Assembly: GCA_020638395.1 (NCBI GenBank)
Contig: JACKIP010000009.1
Location: forward strand, 1-64,000
Reading direction: 5' to 3'
DNA length: 64,000 bases
Source: Rhodospirillales bacterium
GTDB lineage: Bacteria; Pseudomonadota; Alphaproteobacteria; Micavibrionales; Micavibrionaceae
Both the position numbers and the translations under genes were made by a program. Below are positions 52,535-60,900 of the stretch, one piece after another. The notes beneath the pieces are model-generated. The model made no database searches and was not told the origin of the DNA. It saw nothing but the letters and a program-made list of their open reading frames with translations. Within the stretch, counting starts at the first letter, position 1; each line of letters begins with the position of its first letter.

Positions 52535-53287
52535 TCAATAGTCAACCCTAAACAGGAAGAGGCCGGAAGGGGGAGCGGTTGGGCCGCCTTTAGTCCGGTC
52601 TTTCGCCTCAAGAGCTTCCCGTACCTGCTGCGCGGTCCATCTTCCCTGTCCCACAAGGGCGAGCGTTCCGGCAAAATTCCGGATCTGGTGATGCAAAAAA
52701 GAGCGCGCTTCGGCTTCAATCGTAATGAGATCTCCCTGACGCCGGACGTCCAGCCGGTCGAGCGTTTTTTCCGGAGACTTGGATTGGCACTGCGAGTCGC
52801 GGAACGTGGTAAAGTCATGATGACCGATCAATACCTGCGCGGCGTCGTGCATTTTCTCAGCATCCATCGGATGTTTTACGTGCCAGACCTGCGTTCGTTG
52901 AAAGGTTGCCGGACCCGGACGATTAAGAATTTGATAGCGGTACATTTTATTTGTCGCGCTGAAGCGGGCATGAAAGTTGCTATCCACAATTTCGGCCTGT
53001 AGAATGGCAACCGGATGAGGCCGCAGATGCGCATTGAGCGCTTTGGCCAGATCATGCCCGGAGAGAGGGCGATCGCCATAATCAAGATCAAAATGGGCAA
53101 CCTGTCCGCAGGCGTGCACGCCGGCATCTGTGCGCCCTGCTGCAGTAATACTGATTTTTTGCTGACAGAATTTGGTTATGGCTTCTTCTATGGCCTGTTG
53201 AATGCTTGGATCTGTATTCTGCCGCTGCCAGCCGGAATAATTCGTGCCATCATATTCAATGATAAGTTTCCATCGTTTCAAGGACAT
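52535..53287 (-). CDS. truA: TruA, tRNA pseudouridine(38-40) synthase
   Basis: A 250-residue pseudouridine synthase modifying tRNA positions 38-40. The catalytic aspartate is in AAGRTDAGVHACGQV; IEYDGTNYSGWQRQ starts the protein, and RSFLHHQIRNFAGTL is the second conserved motif. A tRNA-Ala gene lies 1.5 kb away, without evident linkage. Confidence 0.95.
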   Translation of the reverse strand: MSLKRWKLIIEYDGTNYSGWQRQNTDPSIQQAIEEAITKFCQQKISITAAGRTDAGVHACGQVAHFDLDYGDRPLSGHDLAKALNAHLRPHPVAILQAEIVDSNFHARFSATNKMYRYQILNRPGPATFQRTQVWHVKHPMDAEKMHDAAQVLIGHHDFTTFRDSQCQSKSPEKTLDRLDVRRQGDLITIEAEARSFLHHQIRNFAGTLALVGQGRWTAQQVREALEAKDRTKGGPTAPPSGLFLFRVDY

Positions 53288-53303
53288 GGGAGAGACTATA
53301 ACC

Positions 53304-53332
53304 GGATCATTTTCGGTTCACAATAATGATCC
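53304..53332. repeat. Inverted repeat upstream of truA
   Basis: GGATCATT and AATGATCC arms (8 bp, perfect) with a 13-base loop. It lies between the truA start and the pirin stop, both on the minus strand. It may be an operator or a weak transcription end. Confidence 0.45.
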
Positions 53333-53368
53333 TTGCTTTTTTACGGTCGTGTATATGCAAATTAAGAA

Positions 53369-54226
53369 TTAAAAACGTCCTGAACGGTAATCGTTCATGG
53401 CTTGCTTAATTTCATCTTGTGTATTCATTACAAACGGACCCTGACCTGCAATTGGTTCATCAATAGGTTCTCCATTCATGATAAGAATGCTCGTATCGCT
53501 TATGGCTTTCAAGGATATATAATCTCCTTCCCTTTCAAACAGGACAAGTTCTTTTTCATTTAGTGTCTCTTCTCCATTAATTTGAACGTTTCCGGATAAA
53601 ATTAATACATTCGTGGTAAAGCCTTCTGGCAAAGGTAAATCAATTATATGCCCTGTTTTTAGGCGCATATCCCACAAATTAACAGGCGTGAATGTTTTGG
53701 CGGCACCTTTGGTATTCGCGTAATTTCCGGCGATCACTCTAACGGTGCCGCCGTTATCATCCATCTTCACTACAGGAATTTTGCTATTCAAAATCTCCTG
53801 GTAATGTGGGGCGCTCATTTTATCTTTAGCAGGTAGATTAACCCAAAGCTGGATCATTTCCAAAGTGCCGCCTTTTTTTGTAAAATCTGATCCGTGCATT
53901 TCTTCATGAAGAATACCGCGTGCTGCCGTCATCCATTGCACATCACCGGGGCCTATTTTACCGAAGTTTCCCGCATTGTCTTTATGCTCAATTTCGCCTT
54001 GATACACGATAGTGACAGTTTCAAAACCACGATGCGGGTGTTGCTCTACGCCGCGGGGGTGATCAGAGGGCTCAAAATCTGCAGGTCCGGCATAATCAAG
54101 CAGTAAAAATGGGCTAATATCGTGTCCTTGTTGGCTATAGGAAAACAGCGTGTTCACAGGAAAGCCGTTACCAACCCAATGTTGGCCTGTTCCACGATTT
54201 ATCCGTGCAATTTTTTTAATTTTCAT
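53369..54226 (-). CDS. Pirin family protein (quercetinase-like cupin)
   Basis: A 285-residue bicupin. The ATG at 54226 has AAGGAG eight bases upstream and starts MKIKKIARI; the open frame extends further up but over the promoter region. Metal-binding residues are in HPHRGFETVTIVYQGEIEHKD (three His) and GILHEEMHG (Glu). Some relatives are quercetin 2,3-dioxygenases, others regulate metabolism. It is divergently paired with an HxlR regulator around a palindromic operator, so it is probably induced by reactive electrophiles, quinones or oxidants. Confidence 0.9.
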   Translation of the reverse strand: MKIKKIARINRGTGQHWVGNGFPVNTLFSYSQQGHDISPFLLLDYAGPADFEPSDHPRGVEQHPHRGFETVTIVYQGEIEHKDNAGNFGKIGPGDVQWMTAARGILHEEMHGSDFTKKGGTLEMIQLWVNLPAKDKMSAPHYQEILNSKIPVVKMDDNGGTVRVIAGNYANTKGAAKTFTPVNLWDMRLKTGHIIDLPLPEGFTTNVLILSGNVQINGEETLNEKELVLFEREGDYISLKAISDTSILIMNGEPIDEPIAGQGPFVMNTQDEIKQAMNDYRSGRF

Positions 54227-54277
54227 GGCATTTCTCCTTCTTTTTTTGATATTTAAATGATAAGTTAATACCATACG

Positions 54278-54293
54278 GTACTTTTGCAAGTAC
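54278..54293. promoter_or_regulatory. HxlR-type operator palindrome in the pirin/hxlR divergent region
   Basis: GTACTT-TTGC-AAGTAC is a perfect inverted repeat with 6-base arms and a 4-base spacer, the type of site bound by HxlR-family dimers. TATACT at 54304-54309 is a good -10 for the HxlR gene, and the palindrome covers its -35 region, which predicts autorepression. A second, weaker repeat (TACCATACGGTA) touches its left side. Confidence 0.6.
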
Positions 54294-54327
54294 GCACATA
54301 AAGTATACTGATAAAACGAGTGTAATA

Positions 54328-54663
54328 GTGCCTAAAAAAGAATTATTTTGTCCTGTGGAGATTACTCTGGATGCATTATCTGGACGATGGAAGGTGCTCA
54401 TTATCCAGCAACTTCTTGACGGCACAAAGAGATTTAACCAACTGCAACGTGAGCTAAAGGGAATTACACATCGTACACTCAGTAAACAATTAAAAGAGAT
54501 GGAAGAGCACGGACTTGTTAATCGCAAAGATTATAAAGAAATACCTCCGCGAGTAGAATATAGTTTATCAGAACTTGGAAAATCTCTCGAAAGCGTTCTA
54601 TCCGCAATGCACAAATGGGGAGAAGCGTACGGTTCTAAAATAACGAGTAAGGAAAAATTGTAA
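54328..54663 (+). CDS. HxlR family transcriptional regulator
   Basis: A 111-residue winged-helix repressor. It has the family's N-terminal cysteine (Cys8, LFCPVEITLDALSGRWKVLII), which senses quinones or thiol stress in YodB/QorR-type members. The recognition helix region is ITHRTLSKQLKEMEEHGLV; the wing is IPPRVEYSLSELGKSL. It uses a GTG start. It is divergent from pirin at 101 bases. Confidence 0.92.
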   Translation: MPKKELFCPVEITLDALSGRWKVLIIQQLLDGTKRFNQLQRELKGITHRTLSKQLKEMEEHGLVNRKDYKEIPPRVEYSLSELGKSLESVLSAMHKWGEAYGSKITSKEKL

Positions 54664-54792
54664 TATGAGTGATTTTATTCGTAAAGCAACGTGGTGAGAA
54701 CTTTTTTAATTTTTATGGCGGCAATTGCAAAATTGAGCCCATGTTGGCGTTGCGGTTAATTATGAATGGGAAGAATCTCGGTGAAAAGGGGG

Positions 54793-54868
54793 TGGTGGAG
54801 CCGAGCGGAATCGAACCGCCGACCTCTACAATGCCATTGTAGCGCTCTACCAATTGAGCTACGGCCCC
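54793..54868 (-). tRNA. tRNA-Ala (anticodon GGC)
   Basis: A 76-base cloverleaf read on the minus strand: acceptor GGGGCCG with CGGCTCC (one G-T pair), D arm GCTC/GAGC, anticodon stem CTACA/TGTAG with loop ATGGCAT, so the anticodon is GGC and it decodes GCC. The T arm is GGCGG-TTCGATT-CCGCT-like, and the CCA end is encoded. No integrase or att-like duplication was seen beside it. Confidence 0.95.
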
Positions 54869-54881
54869 GAAAGTAGAGTTG

Positions 54882-54910
54882 AAATTACTGATCTCTTTGT
54901 CGTTTTGCAA
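54882..54910 (-). promoter_or_regulatory. Promoter of tRNA-Ala
   Basis: On the minus strand TTGCAA (54910-54905), a 17-base spacer and TAATTT (54887-54882). The predicted transcription start is near 54875, seven bases before the mature tRNA. Confidence 0.6.
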
Positions 54911-54969
54911 GCGTTTTTCTGGGACAAGTCGTCATTTTATACAAGACCTCAGAAAAAACTCCTCAGCCC

Positions 54970-55380
54970 TTAATACTGTAGAGGCTTTTTGATGGAGCTC
55001 TCAAACTGGAACAATTCGGTTCCAAAAGGAATAAAAGTTCCCAGAAGCGGGGTCAATTCATAGGAGACGTCAATTTCAACCCAATCTACACCATATTCTG
55101 TATAGGTATTGGAGGTGACACTCAGGTCTGTGGGGGGGACGGACATATCCCGCAGCCGATCTTCTGCATAGGTGATAATGTCTGATTCTGTTAGACCTTC
55201 ATTGACGGCGACATAGCGTCCGGTATCCTCTACGGCATATTGGATGGTGTTCATGGTCCACATAATCCGCCCGGTTTCGAATACTCCCAGCATAATCAGA
55301 AAAAACGGAACTGCCACCAGCGCAAATTCAATCGCGGTGGCACCTGTGTTATTCCTTAGATAGTTGATAATACCATTCAT
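54970..55380 (-). CDS. TadE-like pseudopilin
   Basis: A 136-residue TadE-family protein. The N-terminal hydrophobic segment is GATAIEFALVAVPFFLIMLGVFE, with glutamate at the usual fifth-residue position after the prepilin-type Gly/Ala; the rest is a periplasmic domain. TadE and TadF are minor pseudopilins of tight-adherence (Flp) pili. Its start overlaps the preceding TadE-like stop as TGATG. Confidence 0.88.
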   Translation of the reverse strand: MNGIINYLRNNTGATAIEFALVAVPFFLIMLGVFETGRIMWTMNTIQYAVEDTGRYVAVNEGLTESDIITYAEDRLRDMSVPPTDLSVTSNTYTEYGVDWVEIDVSYELTPLLGTFIPFGTELFQFESSIKKPLQY

Positions 55381-55823
55381 CAGTCAACCCTCATTCTGGA
55401 AGCTTTTGAGATTGCTACATGGTCGCTAACCCCGGGATATGGCAGGAGCGGGCTATAGCTTCCACTGACACTGACGCTGACAAAGCGCCGCTCAAAGTCA
55501 CCGTCTCCGCAGGAGGAAATGGGGCACTCGCGGATAACGCCATCCGAGCATTCACATTCAAAAGTGGTGGTATAACTCAGGCCGGTTTCGCCGGTATCTG
55601 CCATCAGAGTATTCACCAGAGCCGGAACCTCGGTATCGTCTTTGCTGGCTGCGACGTAATCGGCAATACTGCCGGAAATATTCTGAATATTCATTTTCGA
55701 ATTCAGATACAGGCCGAAATCCACTAGTCCGATAAACAACAGAATGAAAATCGGGGCCACAAATGCAAATTCTGTTGCGGCAATTCCATTTTCACGATGC
55801 AGATATAAATAAAGTTTTTTCAT
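55380..55823 (-). CDS. TadE/TadF-like pseudopilin with cysteine cluster
   Basis: A 147-residue protein with a TadE-type N terminus (GIAATEFAFVAPIFILLFIG). The periplasmic part holds four cysteines in a short loop (CECSDG...CPISSCGDG), unusual for the family and probably forming disulfides. It lies between TadG-like and TadE-like genes, 4 bases after the former. Confidence 0.85.
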   Translation of the reverse strand: MKKLYLYLHRENGIAATEFAFVAPIFILLFIGLVDFGLYLNSKMNIQNISGSIADYVAASKDDTEVPALVNTLMADTGETGLSYTTTFECECSDGVIRECPISSCGDGDFERRFVSVSVSGSYSPLLPYPGVSDHVAISKASRMRVD

Positions 55824-55827
55824 GTTC

Positions 55828-57093
55828 TTAACGGATCAGAGTTACATCTGGAATTTCTATGTCACGGTTTGCAACGTTGTCACAATTATTGCCAATGGAT
55901 GGATTACCGGCAATTGTGATGGTCTTTGCAATCAGGATCGTGCAGGGGTCCGCGCCACCGGCAAATCCTGCATCGCCACCGAACCATAGGCCTTGAGAGG
56001 GAAAATACAGCACGCCTTCGATATTGATCCCGCTGGTACCCACGATTTTATTCTGAAGATTCTTTGCAGAGGGGGCATTCCGATCCTGAAAGAACGCAAC
56101 ACCTTCGAAGTCATCTCCTTCTTTCGGCGGGGTCAGATTTATCTGACGGCTGCCTGAAATGTCGACCTGTGCGTAATCATTTCCTTCGCCGGTCAGAATA
56201 ATACTGACTTCTTCGCCGCTGAGCGTTCCGCCTCCGGTTACTTTCAAGGATCCTCCGAAGATAATATAAACGCCGGGCTCAAAGACGATGTCATTATTTC
56301 CGGAAATTGAGATACCTCCACAATAAAGTCCGGGACTCAGAGTCGTGTCACTGTTTACCGTCAGGGCTTTTGCCTTTTTAGGGCATTCTGCGTGTGCCGG
56401 GACCTCCAGATCTTCATAGGGGTCATCAATCGGGGCTTTGTTTGTTTTCAGGCTGTTATACTGAAAATCGGCAGCGCCGCCGGTCACATCGTAATAACCA
56501 GATATCCTGACATTATTTACAAGCACGTCCACATTCCCGGAGAGGGTAAAGGCTTGGTCGCTGCTGGAATTGACCGCGATTCCGCAACTGGGGGCAGAGA
56601 GGTCCACCGAACCGAATGAGGTAAAGGCATCGTCTGCGCTGCGGTCCAGAGATAAGAAGCAAAAATTCCCGTCAACGCCGTCTACTCGGGCTTCGGCATA
56701 GGCGGAAATCCTTTTTTTATCTGTAAAGAAGCGGGAGAATAAGGCTTCACTGTCTTCCGAGACGGTCAATCCAATGGTATAGCTGCCATCCTCTTCTTCG
56801 GTGAGAATTGCTAAAGTAAGGTTGCCATTTGCGTCGGGGTTATAGCCGTTCGCCATTGCCTCTTTTTCGGCGGCATAGTCCATATAGTCATTACTTTTGG
56901 TGGCCAGCTCCCATCCGGCGGCGATAACACCAGCATCTGCTGCCGTTTGCAGATCCTGCTTCTTGGCCATCCAGACGCTGGCATCGACCCCCAGGCCGGC
57001 CACGCCGATAATGACAGGGAATGCAAGCGCGGCCATAACGGCAACGCTGCCGAGTGTTTGTCTATAGAAGCGGTTGAATATGTTCTTTTCCAT
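55828..57093 (-). CDS. TadG-like pilus assembly protein
   Basis: A 421-residue TadG-related protein. The N-terminal TM (GSVAVMAALAFPVIIGVAGLGVD) is followed by the Tad/TadG conserved SVWMAKKQDLQTAADAGVIAA stretch. The remainder is a beta-rich extracellular region with many Gly/Asn turns and repeated VTGGGTLSG, DISGSRQINLT-type strands, resembling a right-handed beta-helix. The rest of a tad locus (rcpA, tadA-C, flp) is not in the window. Confidence 0.85.
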   Translation of the reverse strand: MEKNIFNRFYRQTLGSVAVMAALAFPVIIGVAGLGVDASVWMAKKQDLQTAADAGVIAAGWELATKSNDYMDYAAEKEAMANGYNPDANGNLTLAILTEEEDGSYTIGLTVSEDSEALFSRFFTDKKRISAYAEARVDGVDGNFCFLSLDRSADDAFTSFGSVDLSAPSCGIAVNSSSDQAFTLSGNVDVLVNNVRISGYYDVTGGAADFQYNSLKTNKAPIDDPYEDLEVPAHAECPKKAKALTVNSDTTLSPGLYCGGISISGNNDIVFEPGVYIIFGGSLKVTGGGTLSGEEVSIILTGEGNDYAQVDISGSRQINLTPPKEGDDFEGVAFFQDRNAPSAKNLQNKIVGTSGINIEGVLYFPSQGLWFGGDAGFAGGADPCTILIAKTITIAGNPSIGNNCDNVANRDIEIPDVTLIR

Positions 57094-57242
57094 TAGCTCA
57101 TTCTAATTTCAAAAGATTAATAAGAATAAAAGTAAGCATTTAATTTTATGTTAATTTTCACGGTAATTTAAAGGAGCGGAGCATTGACCCGGCACGGTAT
57201 TTTGTTTTAGCCTGCAACGGATACAGTCGAAAGAAGGTTGCG

Positions 57243-57785
57243 ATGTTTATACTACAGGCTCCTGATACGATCAGCGTCAGAACGCTTCTGGAGGGTCTGA
57301 GCGCTGCGGGGTTGGAGGTTTCTTTTGAACCTGTGGAGGGCAATAAGAAACCGCTTCTCCGGTTGACACAATCTTCCCGGCTGGCTTCCCGGCCAGAAGG
57401 GGTGCCTGTTACGTTTCCCTTACGCATGGGGGACTTTATTGACAAGGCCTGTCTGAGTCTGCAAAACCATCTGGTCTTTCCGCAGGTCATAGAAGTGCCG
57501 GAAGGGGGGTTTGACCTCAATCGCGCCGTGTTTCAAAGGCCTGGGCAGCCTGCGATTTCCCTGACAGAAAAAGAATGCGGGCTGATCGCGGCTTTGTATG
57601 GAGAGGGGGAGGGGGCGGTTTCCAGAGAGGCTTTGCTGAAGCAGGTTTGGGAACACACGGCGGAACTGGAAACGCATACTCTGGAGACGCATATCTATCG
57701 CCTGCGGCAAAAGATTGAGCAGGACCCGGCCGTTCCCCGGATTATTCTGACCGAGCGCGAGGGGTATCGACTGGCGAAAATCTGA
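57243..57785 (+). CDS. OmpR/PhoB-type DNA-binding protein without a receiver domain
   Basis: A 180-residue protein. Residues 95-180 form a trans_reg_C winged helix (ISLTEKECGLIAALYGEGEG, SREALLKQVWEH, THTLETHIYRLRQKIEQD, REGYRLAKI). The first 90 residues do not carry the phosphorylated aspartate or other receiver marks and are not recognised. It is divergent from the tadG-like gene by 149 bases and is the best candidate regulator for those pilus genes, by position only. Confidence 0.85.
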   Translation: MFILQAPDTISVRTLLEGLSAAGLEVSFEPVEGNKKPLLRLTQSSRLASRPEGVPVTFPLRMGDFIDKACLSLQNHLVFPQVIEVPEGGFDLNRAVFQRPGQPAISLTEKECGLIAALYGEGEGAVSREALLKQVWEHTAELETHTLETHIYRLRQKIEQDPAVPRIILTEREGYRLAKI

Positions 57786-57945
57786 TCGACGCAGGCATTA
57801 GAGGCGCCTCGTGGAATGTCATAGTTGCATGAGGTGCTTTCTTTGAGCGCATAGCTAAAAACCTTTTCTATTTTATCTGTACGGCCTAGTATGCACGCCT
57901 CGTTTATAGGTGTATAAAATAACAAACAACGTAACATAAAAAGTC

Positions 57946-60900
57946 ATGAAAAATTTTTCCAAAATCCTCTTTCATACAATTCCGGAAAAAGATCTGGTGT
58001 CTTTGAGCGAATGTGAGCGCGGTCGTATTCTGGCGGCACATATGGAGTTATCGCAGAAACGCACCCCTGGTAAAGCACAGATTTCGATCAGCCGTACTCA
58101 GTGCGAGCACCCCGGGGATGAGCGCACAGTGATAGATATTGTTCAGGATGATACACCCTTTCTGGTCGATTCAATCGTTGCAGAAATTAACCGGCACTCT
58201 CTGTTGATCGACCAGCTTATTCACCCCTATGTTTTTGCCACATTCAAAGACGGCGTGTTTGTGTCCGCATCTGAACGCGAGAGTGATGCGTCTGTCCGCC
58301 AGAATCACATTCATATCCGGTTGCATCGCTTGATTCCTAAAAATATGGAACAAAAATTAAAGCGCGGTTTGAAACGAGCGGCGATTGATGTTCATCTGGC
58401 CACCAAAGATTGGGAAGGATTGCGTCAGAAGATTGTCTCCTGTCAGAAAATTGTGCAGAAATATGCCGCAAAAACTGTCGAGAATGAAGAATATGCCGCG
58501 TTTCTGGAGTATATTCATAATAATAATTTCACCCTGTTGGGATACCGTTATTATCAGAAAGTGTCGGCAGAATTTCAGGCGCAACCGAAAAAAAGTCTGG
58601 GACTTTTGCGTTCCGCCAGAGATGTCGATTTTCTGGAAAAGTATAGTGCCGAGCTTCCGGAATTATTTGCCCGACTTGCGATGCAGCCGCATGCGATGCA
58701 TATCTTTAAAATGAACCGGGATTCCTCGGTTCACCGCCGGGTGCCGATTGATGCCATGGCAGTTCAGGATCTGGAGGCGGATGGATCGGTCAAGGGGTAT
58801 CACCTGATTATAGGGTTGTTTACCTCTGTGACGTATTCCAGATCGATCATGAATATCCCTTATTTGCGGGAAAAAGTTTCTCAGGTTTTAACGCAAACCA
58901 ATTTTGTCTCTGGCAGCCATGATGACAAAGCCCTGCGCCATATTCTGGAGAAATACCCAAGGGATGAGCTGTTTCAACTTGAGGTGCCGCAATTGCAAAA
59001 AACAGCATTGTCGATCCTCAGTTTGCAGGAGTGCCAGCGCATTGCCCTTTTCCTGCGCCCGGATTTGTTCGGCACGTCTGTGGTCTGCCTGATTTATATT
59101 CCACGGGATCGTTTTGATACCCGGATGCGCAAACGGTTTGAAGGTATTCTGGAGGCAGAGCTGGGCGGAACGACAACCTCCTTCTTTACAACGCTGGATG
59201 ATTCTGTTTTTGCGCGGGTGTTATTGCGGATTGAGTGCAATAAAGACCGGGTGGCACATCTGGATGAAGATCGTCTTGAGAAATTGCTGCGTCAGGAAGG
59301 GCGTGCCTGGGATGAAGCTTTGGCGGAAGCCATCAATGTTTCTTACGGGACAGACGCGGATGAGTTGGTGGAGACCTATAGCGGCGCGTTCCCGACTTCT
59401 TATCGGGAAAACTATTCTCCGGAAAAAGCCCTCAATGATATGGCGGTGATTGAGAAGCTGTCCGACACGCAAAAAATAGGGATCAGCTTCTATCAGGATA
59501 GTTCCTGTCAGGCGCAGGAGTTTCGGCTGAAACTTTATTTGCGGGAGGAAGCTCTAACCTTATCCGACGCCCTTCCTATTCTGGAAAATATGGGGCTGCG
59601 GGTGATTTCCGAATTGCCGTTTAAAGTTAAAATCCAGCGTAATGGCACGCCGGATATTATCTGGATTCACGACTTCCTGATGAAGACAGAAATCAAGGAT
59701 ATCGGACAGCGGCTGGAGGTAAATAAGCATCACGCCGAAAAAGCATTCGAGATGATCTGGCATGGAAAAATGCAGAATGATTCGCTCAATGCTCTGGTGA
59801 TGAGCGCGTCCATGACCTGGAGGGATGTTATTATTCTACGGGCGTATGTGCATTATATCCGCCAGCTTGGAACACCCTTCACTCGGAACTATATTGCCTC
59901 GGCCCTGACCAAACATCCGCAGGTTGCCCGCCTGCTGGTAGATATGTTCTGCAAGCGTCTTGACCCTGTGCAGGCGGCAGATCAGGACAAATATGTCACG
60001 GCGTGCCGGCTTCTGATACAGGATGAGCTGGAACAGGTTGCGTCTCTGGATGAAGACCGTATTTTGCGCAGCATTCTGAATTTGGTTGAATCGACTCTGC
60101 GCACAAATTTCTTCCAGACAGACGAAGCGGGGGTTGCAAAGGATTACCTGTCTCTGAAAATTGACAGCACCCATGTTGACGGGATGCCGGAGCCAAAACC
60201 TTACCGGGAAATCTTTGTCTATTCTCCCCGCATGGAGGGGGTTCACCTGCGCGGCGGGCCAATTGCCAGAGGCGGGCTGCGCTGGTCTGACCGTCCGGAA
60301 GACTACCGGACGGAAGTTCTTGGCCTGATGAAAGCGCAGATGGTGAAAAACTCGGTCATCGTGCCGGTCGGGTCCAAGGGCGGGTTTATTCTGCGTCATC
60401 CACCGAAAGAAGGGGGACGGGCTGCGCTGCTGGAAGAGGGGATTGCCTGTTATAAAATATTTATCCGTGGATTGCTGGATATCACCGATAACCGCAAAGG
60501 CCGGAAAATCATTCCGCCGCAAAATGTCGTGCGTCATGATGGGGATGACCCTTATCTGGTCGTGGCCGCCGATAAAGGAACCGCGACTTTTTCAGATATC
60601 GCCAATGGGATATCTCAGGAGTACGGATTCTGGCTGGGCGATGCATTCGCGTCCGGTGGCTCGGTCGGATACGATCACAAAAAGATGGGGATTACTGCCC
60701 GCGGGGCCTGGGAATCCGTTAAACGTCACTTCTATGAGCTGAACCACGATACGCAGACTCAGGAATTCGACGTGATCGGTGTGGGCGACATGGGCGGCGA
60801 TGTGTTCGGAAACGGCATGTTGCTGTCGAAAAAAATCCGTCTGATCGGTGCGTTCAACCACCTGCATATTTTCTGCGATCCTCACCCGGATGCAGACTCA

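Noticed and set aside
54793..54868. tRNA-Ala as an integration site
   Set aside because: No integrase gene or repeated tRNA 3' end was seen on either side.
54970..57093. Complete tad pilus locus
   Set aside because: Only TadE-, TadE- and TadG-like genes are present; no pilin, secretin, ATPase or platform genes adjoin them.
59836..60537. A 233-codon minus-strand open frame
   Set aside because: Antisense to the catalytic part of the NAD-glutamate dehydrogenase, no family features, no start signals.
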